Source of the DNA: JABDIP01 sp965250245
GTDB lineage: Bacteria > Pseudomonadota > Alphaproteobacteria > DSM-16000 > Inquilinaceae
DNA length: 64,000 bases
Assembly (NCBI GenBank): GCA_965250245.1
Contig: OZ252296.1
Coordinates: forward strand, 2,914,001-2,978,000
Direction of reading: 5' to 3'
Shown here one piece after another: positions 60,640 through 64,000 of this stretch. Under the pieces are notes generated by a model that saw nothing but the letters and a program-made list of their open reading frames with translations, was not told the origin of the DNA and did not search any database. Every line of letters begins with the position of its first letter. Position 1 is the stretch's first letter. The position numbers and the translations under genes were made by a program.

Positions 60640-61870
60640 CCGCCAGGCGGCGCCGCTGCAGGAAGGATCGCACAGCCTCATCCTCGGACAGGCCGATGGC
60701 GCGGTCATAGGCGGCATCCGCCTCCCCGGTCCGGCCGATGCGGGACAGCAGGTCGGCGCGCACCGCCCAGTAGGGCTGGTGGGCCTGGACATGATCCGGA
60801 TCGATGGCATCCAGGGCGGCAAGGCCCGCCTCCGCGCCCCGGTCCTCGGCAAGCGCGGCGGCACGGCCGATCAGCGCGCCGACGGTCGGTGCGATCTCGG
60901 CCAGGGTCTCGTAGAGCAGCGCAATGGAGTCCCAGTTGCGGCGGCCGGTGCTCAGGCGCATGGCATGGGCCGATTGGATCGCCGCCTCGATCTGGTAGCG
61001 TCCGGGCCGGCCCTGGGCGGCGGCCTCGGTCAGCCGGGCTTCCGCCTCGGCGATCATCGCGCGCGACCACAGGCCGACATCCTGGTCGGACAGCGGGACA
61101 TAGCCGCCGGAGCGGTCGCGCCGGGCCGGGCGCCGGGCCTCGCAATGGAGCATCAGGGCGAGCAGGCCCTTGGCCTCGGGCTCGTCCGGCATCAACTCCG
61201 CCAGCAAACGGGCCAGCCAGATCGCCTCCTCGGCCAGGCCCCGGCGTCTGGGGTCGGCGCCGGCGACATCCTCCCAGCCGGTGCCGTAAGCGGCATAGAC
61301 CGCCGACAGCACCGCCTCGAGCCGCTCCGGCAGGTCGCCTGCTCCCGGCACCGTGAAGGCGATCGCCGCATCGCGGATCTTCGCCTTGGCCCGCACCAGG
61401 CGCTGCCCCATGGCCGCCGGCGAGACCAGGAAGGCCGATCCGATGCGCGCCGCGTCCAGGCCCAGCACGGTCTGAAGCATCAACGCGGCGCGGGCACCGG
61501 CATCGATCGCCGGATGGGCGCAGATGAAGAGCAGCTTCAGCCGCTCATCGGGAAACGCGGACCGGTCCGCGTCGCGCAGCGCCGCCTCCTCCGCCGCCAG
61601 CCTGAGCGCGTCGGCGGCGCGGTCGCGCACGCCTCGGCGTCGGGCCTCGTCATGCAGCCGGTTGCGTGCCGCGGTGAGCAGCCAGGCCTCCGGCCGGTCC
61701 GGGACGCCCGTTGCCGGCCAGGATTCCAGCGCGGCGCGGAAGGCGTCGCCGAGCGCGTCCTCGGCCGCGGCGACGTCGCGGGTGCGGGCGGCGAGATAGG
61801 CGACCAGCCGTCCATAGGACGTGCGCGCCGCCTCCGCCGCCGCCCGCTCCGCGTCGGTCGCGCCGCCCAC
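60617..61870 (-). CDS. ECF42-type RNA polymerase sigma factor
   Basis: 417 residues from GTG 61870, 22 bases after the stop of the YCII gene; the exact start is uncertain. Region 2 covers RLVAYLAARTRDVAAAEDALGDAFRAALE (in part AAEDALGDAF), then PEAWLLTAARNRLHDEARR. Region 4 follows, and a C-terminal extension of about 200 residues with TPR-like helices (DUF6596), including AYGTGWEDV, IWLARLLAELMPDEPEAKGLLALM (in part LMPDEPEAKGLLAL) and YQIEAAIQSAHA. These features define group ECF42, which pairs with DGPF/YCII proteins rather than anti-sigma factors, as seen here. Confidence 0.87.
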   Translation of the reverse strand: MGGATDAERAAAEAARTSYGRLVAYLAARTRDVAAAEDALGDAFRAALESWPATGVPDRPEAWLLTAARNRLHDEARRRGVRDRAADALRLAAEEAALRDADRSAFPDERLKLLFICAHPAIDAGARAALMLQTVLGLDAARIGSAFLVSPAAMGQRLVRAKAKIRDAAIAFTVPGAGDLPERLEAVLSAVYAAYGTGWEDVAGADPRRRGLAEEAIWLARLLAELMPDEPEAKGLLALMLHCEARRPARRDRSGGYVPLSDQDVGLWSRAMIAEAEARLTEAAAQGRPGRYQIEAAIQSAHAMRLSTGRRNWDSIALLYETLAEIAPTVGALIGRAAALAEDRGAEAGLAALDAIDPDHVQAHQPYWAVRADLLSRIGRTGEADAAYDRAIGLSEDEAVRSFLQRRRLAATSSSAP

Positions 61871-61892
61871 GTCGCAGCCCGGCCCCGGCGCC

Positions 61893-62246
61893 CTATTCCA
61901 TCTTGTGGATCGGGCGCAGCTCGACGGCGCCATAGGCCGCCGCCGGGCAGCGCGAGGCCCAGTCCAGCGCGGTGTCGAGATCGGGCACGTCGAAGATCAT
62001 GTAGCCGCCAAGCTGCTCCTTCGAATCCGCATAGGGCCCGTCCTGGACCTGGCGGCTGCCGTCGCGCAGGCGCAGGGTGGTGCCGGCATGGCCGGGCTTC
62101 AGCGAGCCGCCGCCGGTGATCACCTTGGCCTCGATCAGGGCGTTGTGATAGGCGGCCCAGGCCCCCCAATACTCCCCCTGCTTGTCGGGATCGGTGCGGG
62201 CGTTGAAGGCATCCTCGGTCTCGTAGATCAGCATCGCATAGGACAT
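61893..62246 (-). CDS. YCII/DGPF-domain protein partner of the ECF42 sigma factor
   Basis: 117-residue YCII-related protein with MLIYETEDAF at the start, the DGPF-type motif in QDGPYADSKEQLGGYMIFDV, and the C-terminal VELRPIHKM. It is encoded immediately upstream of the ECF42 sigma factor and is the standard partner in such loci, thought to be regulator or target. It is divergent from the ankyrin gene. A small dyad (AGCACG at 62272-62277, CGTGCT at 62287-62292) lies 26 bases upstream. Confidence 0.85.
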   Translation of the reverse strand: MSYAMLIYETEDAFNARTDPDKQGEYWGAWAAYHNALIEAKVITGGGSLKPGHAGTTLRLRDGSRQVQDGPYADSKEQLGGYMIFDVPDLDTALDWASRCPAAAYGAVELRPIHKME

Positions 62247-62400
62247 GTCCGGCTCCTCCCGGTTGGATCACAGCACGAAACCGTTCCGTGCTCACCCCCA
62301 ATGACGGGTGGCCGGCCGCCGTTTCGACATCTCCCGGTCGATAACCGGCTTTTCATCCAATCCTGTCATACCGGCCCGAGACCCAAACGGAGCCGGAGCC

Positions 62401-63603
62401 ATGCGACGCCTGTCGGGAGAGACCAACGACTTCCTCAAGATCGTGCTGCCGGCCTGCCGGTCCGGCGATCTGGAGGCGGTGAAGACGGTCCTGAAGGACC
62501 CGCGCGGCTTCGTGCGCTGGACGGGGCCGCATGGCCGGACCATGGTCTGGGAGGCGGCCCGCAGCGGAAGGCTTGAGATCGTCAAGCTGCTGGCCGAGCG
62601 GCACGGCGCCGACTGTCACGCGCTCGGCTGCTATTTCCGGGAGACCCGCATGGAGGTCTCGCCCTGGCTGGCCGCCACCTTGCGCGGCAAGACCGAGACG
62701 GCGGATTACCTGGCCGGTCGGGATGCCGGCTGCGACCTGCTGTCAGCCTGCTATCTGGGCGACGCCAAGCGGGTCGAAGGCTTCCTGGCCGAGAATCCGG
62801 CGGCGGCGAACCGGCCGGTGGAGCGGGTGCATCCCTGGAACCCGTATTGCGCCTGGCCGCTGCAATACGCGATCGCCGGCGGGCAGCCTGAGATGGTGCG
62901 CCGCCTGCTCGACGCCGGCGCCGATGCGACGGCCGATCCCTGCATCCTGTTCGACGCGGTTGCGACCGGGCAGCCGGCGGTCGCCGACATGCTGCTGGCC
63001 GCCGGCGGCGATCCGGCGCATTCCGGCCACCGCGACTGGATCGACGACCCCACGATGCGCGCCCTTGCGCTCGCACGCGGCCACCGTCTGGCGGAGACCG
63101 ACTTTCCGCCGGAGGACTGGCCCGCGCTGGTCGATGCCTGCCGCGGCAACCACAACGCGCCGGACGATCCGGACCGGGTCCGCGCCCTGCTGGAGCGCGG
63201 CGCCGACGTCAACATCCGAGACTACAAGGGCAAGACCGGCCTGCACCGCGCCGCCCAGGCCGGCTTCATGGCCATCACCGAATTGCTGATCGACCAGGGG
63301 GCGGAGATCGACGCCCGCGACGCCGCCGGCGAGACGCCGCTGTTCGACGCCGGCTTCCACGGTCGGGTCGATGTCCTGCGGCGGCTGGCCAAGGCAGGCG
63401 CAGATCTGGAGGCCCGCAACGGGCGCGGCGAGACGCCGCTCTTCGCCGCGGTGCGCGGCGCCAAGCCCGAGGCGGTGGAAGCGCTGAAGGCCCTCGGTGC
63501 GGCGACCGATGCACGGAACGAAAAGGGCAAGACCCCGGCGGATGTGGCGGCGCGGTCGCGGAAGAAAGGGATCGAAGCGGTCCGGCCGCTGCTGGCGGCG
63601 TAG
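62401..63603 (+). CDS. Ankyrin-repeat protein
   Basis: 400-residue protein with ankyrin repeats. The N-terminal part has weak units (RSGRLEIVKLLAER, IAGGQPEMVRRLLDAGAD) and the C-terminal part has clear ones from about residue 255: ALLERGADVNIRDYKGKTGLHRAAQAG, ELLIDQGAEIDARDAAGETPLFDAG, RLAKAGADLEARNGRGETPLFAAV and a last unit ending RNEKGKTPADVA (each in part). No signal peptide or membrane helix. GGAG precedes ATG 62401. It binds an unknown partner. Confidence 0.8.
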   Translation: MRRLSGETNDFLKIVLPACRSGDLEAVKTVLKDPRGFVRWTGPHGRTMVWEAARSGRLEIVKLLAERHGADCHALGCYFRETRMEVSPWLAATLRGKTETADYLAGRDAGCDLLSACYLGDAKRVEGFLAENPAAANRPVERVHPWNPYCAWPLQYAIAGGQPEMVRRLLDAGADATADPCILFDAVATGQPAVADMLLAAGGDPAHSGHRDWIDDPTMRALALARGHRLAETDFPPEDWPALVDACRGNHNAPDDPDRVRALLERGADVNIRDYKGKTGLHRAAQAGFMAITELLIDQGAEIDARDAAGETPLFDAGFHGRVDVLRRLAKAGADLEARNGRGETPLFAAVRGAKPEAVEALKALGAATDARNEKGKTPADVAARSRKKGIEAVRPLLAA

Positions 63604-63612
63604 ACGGCGCCG

Positions 63613-63734
63613 CCCTCACCCGGCCTGCCTGCGGCAGTCCACCCTCTCCCAGGGGGAGAGGGTTCCCGAGGCAGCGTCCATCAACCCTCTCCCACTGGGA
63701 GAGGGTGGTGAGCGTCAGCGAGCCGGGTGAGGGC
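63613..63734. repeat. Family A-related palindromic repeat, copy 7
   Basis: About 122 bases from CCCTCACCCGGCCTGCCTGC to GCGAGCCGGGTGAGGG (quoted in part), with inner arms CCCTCTCCCAGGGGGAGAGG and CCCTCTCCCACTGGGAGAGG. Same short subtype as copy 5. It fills the convergent gap between the ankyrin gene and the sulfatase end. Confidence 0.88.
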
Positions 63735-63743
63735 TGCGCTGAG

Positions 63744-64000
63744 TCAACCCAAAGACACCGGACCGTCCGCCGTCAGCTCGATCCCCGTCAGTGTGCGATC
63801 CAGGTGACGGGCCCGCCAGGACAGCAGCTTCTCGGCATAGGCGATGCGCGTCGAGGCATAGGCCGGGTCGTCGGCGACGTTGGTCCGCTCGCCGGGATCG
63901 GCCTCCAGGTCGAACAGCACCGGCGGCAGGGCAGTGAAGTGCACGTATTTGAAGCGGCTGTCGCGGATCACCGCCAGCGCGCATTGGTCGGCGTCGAGGC
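63744..64000 (-). CDS. Sulfatase / phosphonate monoester hydrolase family protein, C-terminal part
   Basis: Only the last 85 or so residues are inside the window; the gene runs past the right edge. The visible end reads DQCALAVIRDSRFKYVHF, then LPPVLFDLEADPGERTNVADDP and a helical tail. The RDSRFKYVHF...LFDLEADPGE pattern is the C-terminal subdomain of alkaline-phosphatase-superfamily sulfatases and phosphonate monoester hydrolases. The catalytic nucleophile and metal sites lie outside, so substrate cannot be judged. Confidence 0.75.
   Translation of the reverse strand, partial: LDADQCALAVIRDSRFKYVHFTALPPVLFDLEADPGERTNVADDPAYASTRIAYAEKLLSWRARHLDRTLTGIELTADGPVSLG

Overview
The window reads as a GC-rich alphaproteobacterial chromosome. 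GC is high, codons end mostly in G or C, urt and ure operons are full length, and TRAP and ABC importers are abundant. Two families of intergenic palindromes are present whose chance translations contain the PLSPCGRGR-type string common in alphaproteobacterial genomes. A Rhodospirillales-like host is my guess; there is no rRNA or marker gene to prove it. I see no prophage, CRISPR array, tRNA or insertion sequence. LAYOUT: 1-5.8 kb holds a DeoR regulator, a TIM-barrel sugar isomerase, HisC, an acyltransferase and an ABC permease pair without its binding protein or ATPase. 5.8-9.8 kb is a minus-strand five-gene operon: gamma-butyrobetaine-hydroxylase-like dioxygenase, VOC protein, homocysteine S-methyltransferase-like protein and two SDRs. 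10-13.3 kb holds an M81 (MlrC) peptidase and an MttB-family methyltransferase. 13.4-18.3 kb has a papain-like protein paired with an unrecognised 552-residue protein, divergent from a BTAD/TPR regulator. 18.5-24.5 kb is urtABCDE behind a sigma-54 promoter. 24.7-27.9 kb is an ABC importer whose binding protein resembles the AI-2 receptor LuxP. 28.0-31.2 kb is a TRAP operon ending in an unlisted 42-residue membrane protein. CENTRAL SYSTEM, 31.5-41.9 kb: a near-perfect sigma-54 promoter is followed at once by a guanidine-I (ykkC) riboswitch, then a NitT/TauT-type ABC importer, a guanidine-hydrolase-type ureohydrolase (GdmH-like), an unrecognised His-rich protein, and ureD-A-(51-aa His-rich membrane protein)-B-C-E-F-G. 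From the permease to ureD the genes overlap end to start. The simplest reading is one nitrogen-scavenging pathway: guanidine import, guanidine to urea plus ammonia, urea to ammonia plus CO2, under combined nitrogen (sigma-54) and guanidine (riboswitch) control. The urt operon has a similar sigma-54 promoter and supplies external urea to the same urease. 42-64 kb holds a class 3 lipase, a second TRAP operon with a CoA-transferase, an MttB/flavin-oxidoreductase operon with a divergent LysR regulator, a third TRAP operon, a hydrolase/VOC/LysR group, a large LysM-OmpA-like-metzincin-like protein, an ECF42-type sigma factor with a YCII partner, an ankyrin protein and the end of a sulfatase cut by the window edge. 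REPEATS: family A (seven copies) and family B (three copies) sit between genes, often inside operons. Family A directly follows three of the binding-protein genes, where it could shape mRNA stability. Functional statements come from motifs read by eye; no database search was run.
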